From assembly GCA_900107185.1 (NCBI GenBank), contig FNPA01000005.1:62001-126000 (forward strand): 64,000 bases of DNA, read 5' to 3'. The position numbers and the translations under genes are program-made. Origin of the DNA: Ruminococcaceae bacterium YAD3003 (GTDB lineage Bacteria > Bacillota > Clostridia > Saccharofermentanales > Saccharofermentanaceae). The notes under the pieces were generated by a model that did no database searches, was not told the DNA's origin, and saw only the letters and a list, made by a program, of their open reading frames with translations. Positions 36,644-44,755 of the stretch are shown in pieces. How positions within the stretch are numbered: position 1 is the stretch's first letter; each line of letters opens with the position of its first letter.

Positions 36644-37816
36644 TCAAATTCTTGCTACGCCTGTGTCACGTGCAGCCTGAGCAACTGCAGCAGCTACAGC
36701 CTTACCAACTCTTGCATCAAATGCATCAGGAAGGATGTAATCAGGATTGAGTTCAGCATCAGAAACGATGCCGGCGATAGCGTTAGCAGCAGCAATCTTC
36801 ATCTCATCGTTGATGTCAGAAGCTCTAACGTCGAGAGCGCCACGGAAGATACCAGGGAATGCGAGAACGTTGTTAACCTGGTTCGGGAAGTCAGAACGGC
36901 CTGTAGCCATAACTGCAACACCAGCCTTCTTAGCTTCATCAGGAAGGATCTCAGGTACAGGGTTAGCGCAAGCGAAAACAACCGGATCCTTAGCCATAGT
37001 AGCAACCATATCAGCTGTGAGAACGCCAGGAGCAGAAACACCGATGAAAACGTCAGCACCAACGATTACTTCTGCAAGAGAACCAGCCTTCTTCTCAGGA
37101 TTTGTGATTTTAGCCATCTCTTCCTTAGCAGAATTGAGTCCTTCTCTTCCCTCATAGATAGCTCCCTTACGGTCGCAGAGGATAACATTCTTAAGGCCTC
37201 TTGAGATGAGGAGCTTTGTGATAGCTGTAGCAGCAGCACCAGCTCCGTTAACTACTACGTGGATGTCTTCCATCTTCTTGCCAACGATCTTAAGAGCATT
37301 TGTAAGACCTGCAAGTGTGATAACTGCTGTACCGTGCTGGTCATCGTGGAAGATCGGGATGTCACATCTTTCCTTAAGCTTCTTCTCAATCTCAAAGCAT
37401 CTGGGAGCTGAAATGTCCTCGAGGTTAACACCACCGAAAGAACCAGCGAGAAGAGCTACTGTATTAACGATCTCGTCAACATCCTTTGAACGGATGCAGA
37501 GAGGGAAAGCATCAACATCACCGAAAGCCTTGAAAAGTGCGCACTTACCTTCCATAACAGGCATACCTGCTTCAGGTCCGATGTCACCAAGGCCAAGAAC
37601 TGCTGTACCGTCTGTAACAACAGCTACAAGGTTATGTCTTCTTGTGTATTTGTAAGAGAGGTCAACATCCTTCTGAATCTCAAGGCAAGGAGCTGCTACG
37701 CCAGGTGTATAAGCGATAGCGAGTTCTTCCTTAGAACCTACAGGAGCTGTGGCAATAACTTCGATCTTACCACCCCACTCTTCGTGCATCTTAATTGCTT
37801 TTTCATTAACGTCCAT
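36644..37816 (-). CDS. NAD(P)-dependent malic enzyme
   Basis: Oxidative decarboxylation of malate to pyruvate. 390 residues, the short bacterial form without a phosphotransacetylase tail. Motifs: AIAYTPGVAAPC, VVTDGTAVLGLGDIGPEAGMPVMEGK, the metal-binding PIFHDDQHGTA, the dinucleotide fold VVNGAGAAATAITKLL and FACANPVPEI. GGAGG precedes the ATG at 37816. It appears to be a single-gene unit, with a TTGTTT/TATTAT promoter upstream and the hairpin at 36595-36623 downstream. Confidence 0.95.
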   Translation of the reverse strand: MDVNEKAIKMHEEWGGKIEVIATAPVGSKEELAIAYTPGVAAPCLEIQKDVDLSYKYTRRHNLVAVVTDGTAVLGLGDIGPEAGMPVMEGKCALFKAFGDVDAFPLCIRSKDVDEIVNTVALLAGSFGGVNLEDISAPRCFEIEKKLKERCDIPIFHDDQHGTAVITLAGLTNALKIVGKKMEDIHVVVNGAGAAATAITKLLISRGLKNVILCDRKGAIYEGREGLNSAKEEMAKITNPEKKAGSLAEVIVGADVFIGVSAPGVLTADMVATMAKDPVVFACANPVPEILPDEAKKAGVAVMATGRSDFPNQVNNVLAFPGIFRGALDVRASDINDEMKIAAANAIAGIVSDAELNPDYILPDAFDARVGKAVAAAVAQAARDTGVARI

Positions 37817-37851
37817 AGTGTTGAACCTCCAAAATTTAACTTGACTGATTA

Positions 37852-37880
37852 ATAATAAATATAATTAGAAATAAAAACAA
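37852..37880 (-). promoter_or_regulatory. Promoter of the malic enzyme gene
   Basis: On the minus strand: -35 TTGTTT (37875-37880), 17 bases, -10 TATTAT (37852-37857). The start would fall about 30 bases before the ATG. The -35 overlaps the T run of the possible upstream terminator. Confidence 0.5.
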
Positions 37881-37927
37881 TCTCGCTCGTATAAGAATTT
37901 TGAACTAAATCGAGCCGTTTATTGTTG
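37876..37927 (-). terminator. Possible weak terminator of the upstream membrane protein gene
   Basis: On the minus strand AACAAT and GGCTCG pair with CGAGC and ATTGTT across internal loops, with a 20-base apical loop, then TTTATTTC. The stem is interrupted and the call is weak. Confidence 0.3.
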
Positions 37928-37948
37928 TTTTGAACAGAATTATCTGAT

Positions 37949-38782
37949 TCAGATGGCGTATGGCCTTCTTCCGCTCCTGATAGGATAATCCTTCATGGTG
38001 CAGTAAGATATCGCGGCGAGTCTTGCTATTGAGAGCCAGAGCCACGTAGTTACAGCCGCATCGACAATGTAAAAGGCCGTAAGAGACACATTTGAGATCA
38101 AAGGGATCAGGAAATCCGCTACCAAAACAGCGAATAATACTACCGCGATACTTCTCATATTTGCGAAATAATAGCGGAAAGACAACTTAACGGAATAAGG
38201 TATTGCACTGAAAAGGCCCTTATCACCGGATAAATAAGCAACCGGAGCCGTAAAAATAAACGGAAGACCAACAAGAGCAAAAAACAGGAAATACATTGAA
38301 ATCGTAAGCAAAGGCAGAGCGACAAAAACAGTCACAAGCATTATCAAAAGTAGTCTTCCGACCAGTTTTGAAGGCTTAATGGGCTCATCGGGAATAAGCG
38401 GAGCAGCATAATTAATTACATCAGAACCATGTTTTGAGATAATCTCTGCCTTTTCGATCCTGTATTGTCTAACATAGATGGAAGCATAAATATAGGCACT
38501 TCCGATAAGAATCAGCTCACCTACCAACAAAGTAAGCAAATATATGATATTTCCCTTACTAAGAGGCATAGTCATCATGAGAGAGTTATAAACTTCCGGA
38601 TCATAATCGGTCATGTTATAAAAACTCATCAACCAGCTCTCAAGCGGGGAAAAATCAGTATCAGCAAAGGGATTAAAATGAATTGCAGCATTAAGGACAA
38701 CGGTAATCAGGTAAAGAATACGTACTCCCCACCTTTTTCCGACATTATCAATATTAAATATTGTTCTTATGGTTGTTAACAC
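37949..38782 (-). CDS. Unknown integral membrane protein, 277 aa
   Basis: About six hydrophobic helices (near 21-37, 81-105, 142-165, 160-185, 214-233 and 236-258) with a soluble loop at 110-140. The layout somewhat resembles DUF975-type membrane proteins of Clostridia, but I cannot be sure. The start is a GTG at 38782 with a mediocre AGGA ten bases upstream; no ATG follows until residue 69, so GTG is the best choice. It is transcribed divergently from the GS-like gene and stands alone between it and malic enzyme. Confidence 0.65.
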   Translation of the reverse strand: MLTTIRTIFNIDNVGKRWGVRILYLITVVLNAAIHFNPFADTDFSPLESWLMSFYNMTDYDPEVYNSLMMTMPLSKGNIIYLLTLLVGELILIGSAYIYASIYVRQYRIEKAEIISKHGSDVINYAAPLIPDEPIKPSKLVGRLLLIMLVTVFVALPLLTISMYFLFFALVGLPFIFTAPVAYLSGDKGLFSAIPYSVKLSFRYYFANMRSIAVVLFAVLVADFLIPLISNVSLTAFYIVDAAVTTWLWLSIARLAAISYCTMKDYPIRSGRRPYAI

Positions 38783-38856
38783 CGCTATTAATCCTAAATG
38801 CCAATTTCCACATTATTTTACGCTAAAATTCGAAATAAAAAAATAAAATCAGAAAA

Positions 38857-38886
38857 AAACAGTTATTAATATCATTACAACTGTTT
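38857..38886. promoter_or_regulatory. Inverted repeat in the divergent region upstream of the GS-like gene
   Basis: AAACAGTT (38857-38864), 14 bases, AACTGTTT (38879-38886): perfect 8-base arms in the 147-base AT-rich region between divergent genes, 44 bases before the GS-like ATG. Could be an operator or an mRNA hairpin. No clear -35/-10 pair was found nearby. Confidence 0.35.
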
Positions 38887-38929
38887 ATTGTGTTAAAATT
38901 GCCTATTATGTTAGAAGAAGGTAGTTCTA

Positions 38930-40840
38930 ATGATTGATTTTCACGTAATCCCGGATTTACTTTATGTAATTCCCACAGCTAACCACTCTGCACAGGATAT
39001 CAGAAATATCTTAAGCGCTCATCCAGAGGTCAGATTTGTATCTCTTGCTGCTGTTGACCTTATGGGCAATGACACGGATGAAAAGATCCCGATAGCCGAT
39101 TTTATCGATAACATCGAGAATTATATTGATGGCAAGGCTGTCCAAACAGATGGTTCTTCCGTTGTTTTACCTGGAATTGCTACATTAAATGACGGTAAAG
39201 TCGACCTTATTCCCGACAGCAACGTCATCTGGTACGTTGATTACAACTACGAACATATAGATTTTGAAACAGGAAAGCCTATCGGAACACTTCGTATCCC
39301 ATCTTTCCTTACACATAACGGTGATGAGGTCTGCTCCAGATCCATTCTCCGCAACAGTGCAGCTTATTTCCAGAACACTATCAAGGAACGTTTCCTGAAT
39401 GACAGTGCTCTGTGTGCTGAATATGGCTTTACTCCTGATGAGCTCGACCATATTACGCTCATTACTGCTACTGAGCTTGAGTTCTGGGTAAATTCTCCTG
39501 ATGAGATCATCAGCACAGAACAGCTCTCTATCTCACAGGAACTTAAGGAATCCTACTGGAAGCGTACAAAAGGCGTTGTCAGAACTGCTCTTGAGCAGGT
39601 TATCCTTATTCTTGAGAACTATGGATTCAACCCTGAAATGGGTCACAAGGAAGTTGGCGGCGTTAAGGCATCCCTTAATTCTTCCGGTGAATTCCACTTC
39701 ATCATGGAACAGCTCGAAGTTGACTGGAAGTATTCTGAAGCTCTCCAGGGTGCTGATTATGAGCTCATTGCCAGAATCATTATCAAGGAAATCTTCAGAC
39801 TCCATGGTCTTGATGTCAGCTTCAATGCTAAGCCTCTTCCCGGTGTTGCAGGTTCAGGTGAGCATACTCACGTTAATGCTGTTGCTTATCTTACGAGCGG
39901 CAAGAAGATCAACCTCTTCGCACCTGAAGATCCTAAGGCTGATTTCCTCTCAAGATTCGGCTGGGGCTGCCTCATGGGCATCATGAAGCACTATAGCAAA
40001 GTAATCAATCCTTTCGTTACTGCTACAACTGATGCTTTCGAGCGTCTTACACCCGGATTTGAAGCTCCTACACACTGTGTAAGCTCAATCGGTAAAGACG
40101 TCCTCACTCCTTCACGTAACAGATCAGTTCTTTTGGGCCTTGTAAGAAGCGAAGACAATAAGTATGCAACAAGATTTGAGCTTCGTGCTCCTAATCCGCA
40201 TACAAATACATATCTCTGCCTGGCTTCTGTATATCAGGCTATGCTCGATGGTATCGCTTATGCGTTGGATTCAGGTAAGAGCATCAAGGAACTCGAAGCT
40301 GAATTCGTTAAGCCTTATGGTCAGGATAGCGATTACCTTGAGACAAACAAACTCTACCGTTGCGAAGACGATATTTTCGAAGATATGGATTCCAACGAGA
40401 GAGACAGACTCTTCGGTACTCCTGCAGCAACAGTATACGAATCACTCCAGCCTTTGAAGGATTCTGATGTAGCTGAACTCCTTTGCAGAGGAAATGTTTT
40501 CGATAAACAGCTCATTGATTCTTACTATCAGGCTATGCTCGTACGTTGGGAGATGGAGCTCATGGAGAAGATCATCCCTGCTAACCTCTCACTTATCAGA
40601 AGCATTACCAGAACTGATGACGGTTCTGAGAGCTACGATAACGAGCTCTGGCAGGACATCAACGATCTCAAGAGACTTTTGGCTAAGGATACTGCTTCAC
40701 AGGATTCTATCTTCTCAAGAATTGCAAAGGCAGTTAACTCCGGAGATTGGGAAAAGACTTCTGTATATCAGCTCGCAATGAAGAACGCAATGAACGAGCT
40801 CAAGAGCAAGTACAAGACATATTGCGATAACCAGCTCTGA
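38930..40840 (+). CDS. Glutamine synthetase family protein, long divergent form
   Basis: 636 residues, longer than GS-I (about 445) and shorter than GS-III (about 700). The catalytic fold is clear: TELEFW (E182, E184), HKEVGG (E241), SSGEFHF (E254), KPLPGVAGSGEHTH (H312), SRNRS and RFELRAPNPHTNTYL for the arginines. The metal- and substrate-binding residues thus look intact, with an extended loop between E241 and the following helix. A helical extension of about 150 residues follows the catalytic domain. Probable role is ammonia assimilation (glutamate plus ATP plus ammonia to glutamine); gamma-glutamyl ligation to another amine is possible. Closed by the hairpin at 40865-40888. Confidence 0.85.
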   Translation: MIDFHVIPDLLYVIPTANHSAQDIRNILSAHPEVRFVSLAAVDLMGNDTDEKIPIADFIDNIENYIDGKAVQTDGSSVVLPGIATLNDGKVDLIPDSNVIWYVDYNYEHIDFETGKPIGTLRIPSFLTHNGDEVCSRSILRNSAAYFQNTIKERFLNDSALCAEYGFTPDELDHITLITATELEFWVNSPDEIISTEQLSISQELKESYWKRTKGVVRTALEQVILILENYGFNPEMGHKEVGGVKASLNSSGEFHFIMEQLEVDWKYSEALQGADYELIARIIIKEIFRLHGLDVSFNAKPLPGVAGSGEHTHVNAVAYLTSGKKINLFAPEDPKADFLSRFGWGCLMGIMKHYSKVINPFVTATTDAFERLTPGFEAPTHCVSSIGKDVLTPSRNRSVLLGLVRSEDNKYATRFELRAPNPHTNTYLCLASVYQAMLDGIAYALDSGKSIKELEAEFVKPYGQDSDYLETNKLYRCEDDIFEDMDSNERDRLFGTPAATVYESLQPLKDSDVAELLCRGNVFDKQLIDSYYQAMLVRWEMELMEKIIPANLSLIRSITRTDDGSESYDNELWQDINDLKRLLAKDTASQDSIFSRIAKAVNSGDWEKTSVYQLAMKNAMNELKSKYKTYCDNQL

Positions 40841-40864
40841 TATATTTAATCAAATAGTTTAATC

Positions 40865-40888
40865 AGGCTGTCTCAAACGAGGCAGCCT
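40865..40888 (+). terminator. Terminator of the GS-like gene
   Basis: AGGCTGTCTC, loop AAAC, GAGGCAGCCT (10 pairs, one G-U), followed by TTTAATTT on the plus strand. Confidence 0.8.
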
Positions 40889-40910
40889 TTTAATTTGCAT
40901 ATAACAATAG

Positions 40911-40942
40911 AAAAGGGGCGCCTCATATGAGGCACCCCTTTT
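40911..40942. terminator. Bidirectional terminator between the GS-like gene and aquaporin
   Basis: AAAAGGGG, a mismatch, GCCTCA, TA, TGAGGC, CCCCTTTT: 14 pairs with A/T runs on both flanks, so it can end transcripts from both sides. It lies 22 bases after the aquaporin stop. Confidence 0.8.
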
Positions 40943-40964
40943 ACCCGGTCGGGTTAATAATGAA

Positions 40965-41669
40965 TCAGTAAGGTTTTTCAGCCTTCTTCTTTCCAATGAG
41001 AATGTAAACCAGAGCTGCGAGAGCTGCTCCAACGAAAGGTCCGACAATGAAAACCCACAAAGAAGCGAGAGCATCACCACCTGCAAAGATTGCAGGACCG
41101 ATAGAACGAGCGGGGTTAACTGATGTTCCTGTAAGACCGATTCCAAGGATGTGAACCATTACGAGTGAGAAACCGATAATGATTCCGCCGAATGAACCGT
41201 GTCCATAGCTGGAATCAGTTACACCTAAGATAACAAGAACAAAGATGAATGTAAGAAGGATTTCAACAATGAGGCCGGCAACAGCACTACCGTTGACACC
41301 TGCCAAGCCGTTAGAACCGAGACCACCTGTCATATCCTTGACCTGACCCATACTGAAGATAATCTTGAGGCATGCAGCACCACTGATGGCACCTAAAACC
41401 TGTGAAATTACATAGAAGAAAAATTCACCGACCTTCATTCTGCCTGCAATGAGAACAGCTAATGAAACAGCCGGATTAATATGACATCCTGAAACGTTAC
41501 CAACACAATAAGCCATGCCGACAATTACAAGGCCAAAAGCAAATGCTGTAAGAATATAACCACAGCCAGAAGCTGAATCACAACCTACGAGCATCGCTGT
41601 GCCGCATCCGATCAGAACAAGCGTGAACGTACCGATAAACTCGGCAACATACTTTTTGACTGAGTCCAT
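40965..41669 (-). CDS. Aquaporin (MIP family channel)
   Basis: 234 residues, six membrane helices and two half-helices with the NPA boxes CHINPAVSLAV (near 63) and TSVNPARSIGP (near 183). The second carries the Arg of the selectivity filter. The short length, a compact loop C and the general look favour the AqpZ-like water channel branch over GlpF, but glycerol transport is not excluded. The 48-base gap after purM holds alternating complementary hexamers that can hide the ribosome binding site (41675-41711). Confidence 0.93.
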   Translation of the reverse strand: MDSVKKYVAEFIGTFTLVLIGCGTAMLVGCDSASGCGYILTAFAFGLVIVGMAYCVGNVSGCHINPAVSLAVLIAGRMKVGEFFFYVISQVLGAISGAACLKIIFSMGQVKDMTGGLGSNGLAGVNGSAVAGLIVEILLTFIFVLVILGVTDSSYGHGSFGGIIIGFSLVMVHILGIGLTGTSVNPARSIGPAIFAGGDALASLWVFIVGPFVGAALAALVYILIGKKKAEKPY

Positions 41670-41674
41670 AACAA

Positions 41675-41711
41675 TACCTGCCTTTAATTATTTGAGCAGG
41701 TATGGACCTGC
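41675..41711 (-). promoter_or_regulatory. Alternating hairpins over the aquaporin ribosome binding site
   Basis: On the minus strand GCAGGT (41706-41711), ACCTGC (41696-41701) and GCAGGTA (41675-41681) follow each other. The middle copy can pair with the first (6 pairs, loop CCAT) or the third (7 pairs, 14-base loop). The third copy holds the AGG that precedes the ATG by 7-8 bases, so the second fold would block translation and the first would free it. No T run follows, so a terminator role is unlikely. Confidence 0.45.
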
Positions 41712-41717
41712 CCTTAT

Positions 41718-42893
41718 TTAATTATAGACAAATTCCTGTCCCTGAGATTTTATAATGACTTCATTTGTGTTACCGTTTGAAGACATTTCAACATGGCCGA
41801 TAACTCGGGATTCAATGTTGAAAGACTTAGCAATCTCGATGATTCCTGAAGCAGCTGATTCATCTACATAGAACTCAATTCTGTGGCCGCAGTTAAATAC
41901 CTGATAGAGCTCCTTCATAGGAATCTCGCCAGACTCATAGATAGCCTGGAAGAGCGGCGGGAGATCAAACAGATTGTCCTTAACATAACGGACGCCTGTA
42001 CCAAAATCTCTGCACTTAGCCTGTCCGCCACCTGTGCAGTGGATGATTCCGTAAACATTCTGTCTGTAAGAAGCGAGAACCTTGGAAATTACAGGAAGGA
42101 ATGTTCTTGTAGGAGCAAGAATAGCCTCACCTACTGTAATGTCAGTTCCGGGGAGTTTGTCGGAGAGAAGATACTTACCGCAGTATGCCTTATCCACACC
42201 TAATGTATCTGAGAAAGATTCCTTATAGTTCTCATAGTAATGCTTGTTAAGGAGCATATGACGAGCAGCTGTAAGTCCGTTTGAAGACATACCTGAATTG
42301 TACTTATCCTCGTATGTTGCCTGTCCGAAAGAAGCAAGACCGACAATTACATTACCGGGCTTGATATTAGCAGCGTTGATAACTTCAGATCTCTTAGCTC
42401 TTGCAACGAGTGTTGAATCAACGATAAGTGTCTTTACGAGGTCGCCTACGTCAGCAGTCTCACCACCACACATTGTGATGTTGATTCCGTTAGCAGCAAG
42501 CTTTGCAATGATCTCGTCATAACCTTCGATTACCTTTGCAATAGCCTTACCGTCAACTCTGTGAGCATTACGGCCGATAGTGTTAGATAACATAAGATTC
42601 TCTGTAACACCGCAGCAAGCGAGGTCATCAGTATTCATTACGAGAGAGTCCTGAGCAAGACCCTTAAACCAGTCGTAGTTGCCTGTTTCTTTGAACATAA
42701 GATAAGCAACGGAGGATTTTGTGCCTGCTCCGTCAGCATGAATTGCAGTGCAGTATTCAGGATCGCCTGCGAGGTCTTCGATAAGTTTGCAGAAAGCACC
42801 CGGGAAAACACCTTTGCTCTGGTTCTTAACTGCTGCCTTAACATCATCCTTTGTAGGTGAAACGCCTCTGCTCAAATAAGATTCTGCTGACAT
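41718..42893 (-). CDS. purM: Phosphoribosylformylglycinamidine cyclo-ligase (AIR synthase), long Bacteroidetes-like type
   Basis: Closes the imidazole ring in purine synthesis (FGAM plus ATP to AIR). 391 residues, about 45 longer than the usual PurM. Family motifs: HADGAGTKSSVAY, MNTDDLACCG, GGETADVGDLVKT, GLASFGQATYED, SSNGLTAARH, CTGGGQAKC and FNCGHRIEFYV. From memory, the RGVSPTKDDVKAAVKNQ opening and the GIFPxAFCK-like GVFPGAFCK match the PurM of Bacteroides species better than that of Bacillus or Clostridium. GGGAGG lies before the ATG. No other purine genes are near; the gene follows rnpB by 40 bases. Confidence 0.88.
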   Translation of the reverse strand: MSAESYLSRGVSPTKDDVKAAVKNQSKGVFPGAFCKLIEDLAGDPEYCTAIHADGAGTKSSVAYLMFKETGNYDWFKGLAQDSLVMNTDDLACCGVTENLMLSNTIGRNAHRVDGKAIAKVIEGYDEIIAKLAANGINITMCGGETADVGDLVKTLIVDSTLVARAKRSEVINAANIKPGNVIVGLASFGQATYEDKYNSGMSSNGLTAARHMLLNKHYYENYKESFSDTLGVDKAYCGKYLLSDKLPGTDITVGEAILAPTRTFLPVISKVLASYRQNVYGIIHCTGGGQAKCRDFGTGVRYVKDNLFDLPPLFQAIYESGEIPMKELYQVFNCGHRIEFYVDESAASGIIEIAKSFNIESRVIGHVEMSSNGNTNEVIIKSQGQEFVYN

Positions 42894-42933
42894 GTTTATA
42901 TCCTCCCAAAATAAAATGCTATGTTAACGTTTT

Positions 42934-43274
42934 CCGTGCAGACCGGTAAGCCGGGTTCTGTATGTGACGATCATCTATCTAGACGTAATATCTCTAAAAC
43001 GTTCAAGCCGTCTCCTAAGGCTCGCGGACCACGATATGCCTTTCCACGACGTTGCTCCGGATGGGGTTTACAAGGCCGATATGTCTCCACATCGCCGGTG
43101 AGCTCTTACCTCGCCTTTTCATCCTTACCCTTGCGGGCGGTTTTCTTTTCTGTTGCACTTTCCTTAAAGTTGCCTTCACCGGGAACTGCCCGGCACCCTG
43201 TCCTGTGGAGCCCGGACTTTCCTCATGCGCCGTACTTTCGTACAGTGGCGCCCGCGATCGTCTCGGCCTGCCCG
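42934..43274 (-). ncRNA. rnpB: RNase P RNA, type A
   Basis: Catalytic RNA that matures the 5' ends of tRNAs. About 341 nt. Conserved parts read on the minus strand: GAGGAAAGTCCGGGCTCC near the 5' end, ACAGAAAAGAAAACCGCC, GGTAAGGATGAAAAGGCG, AGGTAAGAGCTCACCGG, and AGAACCCGGCTTAC at the 3' end. P1 forms between CGGGCAGGCC and GGTCTGCACG with one mismatch. The layout (P6/L15 and the A-type stem between P10 and P15) is type A, as in most Clostridia, not the Bacillus type B. Ends were set by P1 and may be off by a few bases. It fills most of the 412-base protein-free stretch 42894-43305. Confidence 0.96.
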
Positions 43275-43305
43275 AAAAACATAATTATTCTAATAATAAA
43301 AGCTC

Positions 43306-44073
43306 TTAAAGTATAGATGATACTTCGTTGTTATAATTCACAGTAATATCAATGCCCGGATACTTTTCCGAGAGCAACTTCTCTATCTTGGGCAAATATA
43401 CCTGCTCAGTAGCGGAATGTCCTGCAATTATCGTATTAATGCCCATCTGTTCCAATCCGACACAGATATGATGCTTGATCTCGCCGGAAATAACAGTATC
43501 TACCCCTGCCTTTATAACGCCATCAACAGAGTCTTCATCAAAAGAACCACCCTGTACGAAAACCCTCTTAACCTTACTGTCAGGTTTATTGATCGTAATA
43601 GTACCGCTGGTTGCGAGGTCTTTTCTTACCTTCTGGCAATACTCATTTACTGTAGTCTCGTTCTCGAGCTCGAAAACAATCCCGCAAACAACGCCTTCAA
43701 CAGGTTTAGCATTAACGGCACCGAGTTTATCAGCTATAGCAAGGTTTCCAAATTCGTCTGTAAGATCAAGATTTGTATGGCAGCTTATGACTGAAAGTCC
43801 TGATTTAACCAATTCAACAAGAGTGCTACCAACGTAATCATCCATCGTCAGGGCCTTAATACCGCCGAAAATAATAGGATGATGGGTAACGATAAGATTT
43901 GCACCGTTTTCTTTGGCAACTGCAATAGCCTTACTGGTGAGGTCCAAAGATACAACTATTGCAGAAACAACCTTATCCCTGTCACCTGCAATAAGTCCGA
44001 CATTATCATAATCAAGAGCATTTTCCTTCGGGAAAACTTCGTTTAAGAACAATTCAATATCATTGACCTTCAT
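43306..44073 (-). CDS. Nif3-like dinuclear metal centre protein (YqfO)
   Basis: 255 residues, the form without the extra PII-like insert. THHPIIFGG (near 62) and SCHTNLD hold metal ligands, and the C-terminal GEIKHH and GHSATEQVYLP close the site. Conserved across bacteria; it has been linked to GTP cyclohydrolase-like and NAD-related functions, without a settled role. Its ATG overlaps trmK by 14 bases, a pairing conserved in Firmicutes (yqfN-yqfO). Confidence 0.92.
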   Translation of the reverse strand: MKVNDIELFLNEVFPKENALDYDNVGLIAGDRDKVVSAIVVSLDLTSKAIAVAKENGANLIVTHHPIIFGGIKALTMDDYVGSTLVELVKSGLSVISCHTNLDLTDEFGNLAIADKLGAVNAKPVEGVVCGIVFELENETTVNEYCQKVRKDLATSGTITINKPDSKVKRVFVQGGSFDEDSVDGVIKAGVDTVISGEIKHHICVGLEQMGINTIIAGHSATEQVYLPKIEKLLSEKYPGIDITVNYNNEVSSIL

Positions 44074-44755
44074 TCTTTAATCTCTCCTCTAATGCAGATT
44101 TAACAATAGGGTTGCTTCTTTTTCTAACTTCAAACAGCTCATTTAGATGAGCAAAATAATCAGCTACGACTTCGTCATCACTGTTATACTTCTTTAGCAA
44201 AACCGGGCCATAGCAGGCTTCTTCGTCTGTAAGTGTTGAACTTATCCCCTTAAAGACAACTCTCATACAATTATAGAATATATCCCTGTCATAACAAACA
44301 GACTCATCAACAAACACGAATCCTGTCTTGGCAAGGAAATTCCTTACTATCTCATTGGATTTCTGAGGCTGTAGAACGAAAGTTACATTCTCTAATACCG
44401 AGTAACCGTTATCTTTTATTGCGCGTGAAATAATATCAATGATGTTCAGTCCGCCCATTCCGGCAATGACAATAACATCGCCCCTCATAAGAGGAACACC
44501 TCTTAAACCGTCAGTTGTATAAACCTCTGACACCTCTTCAAATCCTGCCTCTACCAGTGCATTCATTGATCTTTTGGCAGGAGATTCATGAATATCAGTG
44601 CAAATAACGCTATCAGCTATGCTTTCTTCAAGGCATCTGACAGCAAGATATCCGTGATCTGAACCAACATCAATTATTCTGGTGCTGCCTTCTTTTTGAA
44701 CAGAAGATCTTACCTGTTCAAGAACCATCTCAAGTCTTACAGGCAAGATCTGCAT
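44060..44755 (-). CDS. trmK: tRNA (adenine-22 N1)-methyltransferase
   Basis: Methylates N1 of A22 in tRNAs with S-adenosylmethionine. 231 residues: the SAM-binding fold has IIDVGSDHGYLAV (near 27), CTDIHESPAKRS, IAGMGGLNIIDII (the family motif GMGG) and VLQPQKS. A C-terminal helical extension follows. It starts at an ATG overlapping the dnaG stop (TGATG), so it is translationally coupled to the primase. Confidence 0.93.
   Translation of the reverse strand: MQILPVRLEMVLEQVRSSVQKEGSTRIIDVGSDHGYLAVRCLEESIADSVICTDIHESPAKRSMNALVEAGFEEVSEVYTTDGLRGVPLMRGDVIVIAGMGGLNIIDIISRAIKDNGYSVLENVTFVLQPQKSNEIVRNFLAKTGFVFVDESVCYDRDIFYNCMRVVFKGISSTLTDEEACYGPVLLKKYNSDDEVVADYFAHLNELFEVRKRSNPIVKSALEERLKNEGQ

Noticed and set aside
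42921-43316. Open frames of up to 131 codons on the plus strand across the rnpB region
   Set aside because: They run antisense to the RNase P RNA and have no ribosome binding site or family resemblance.
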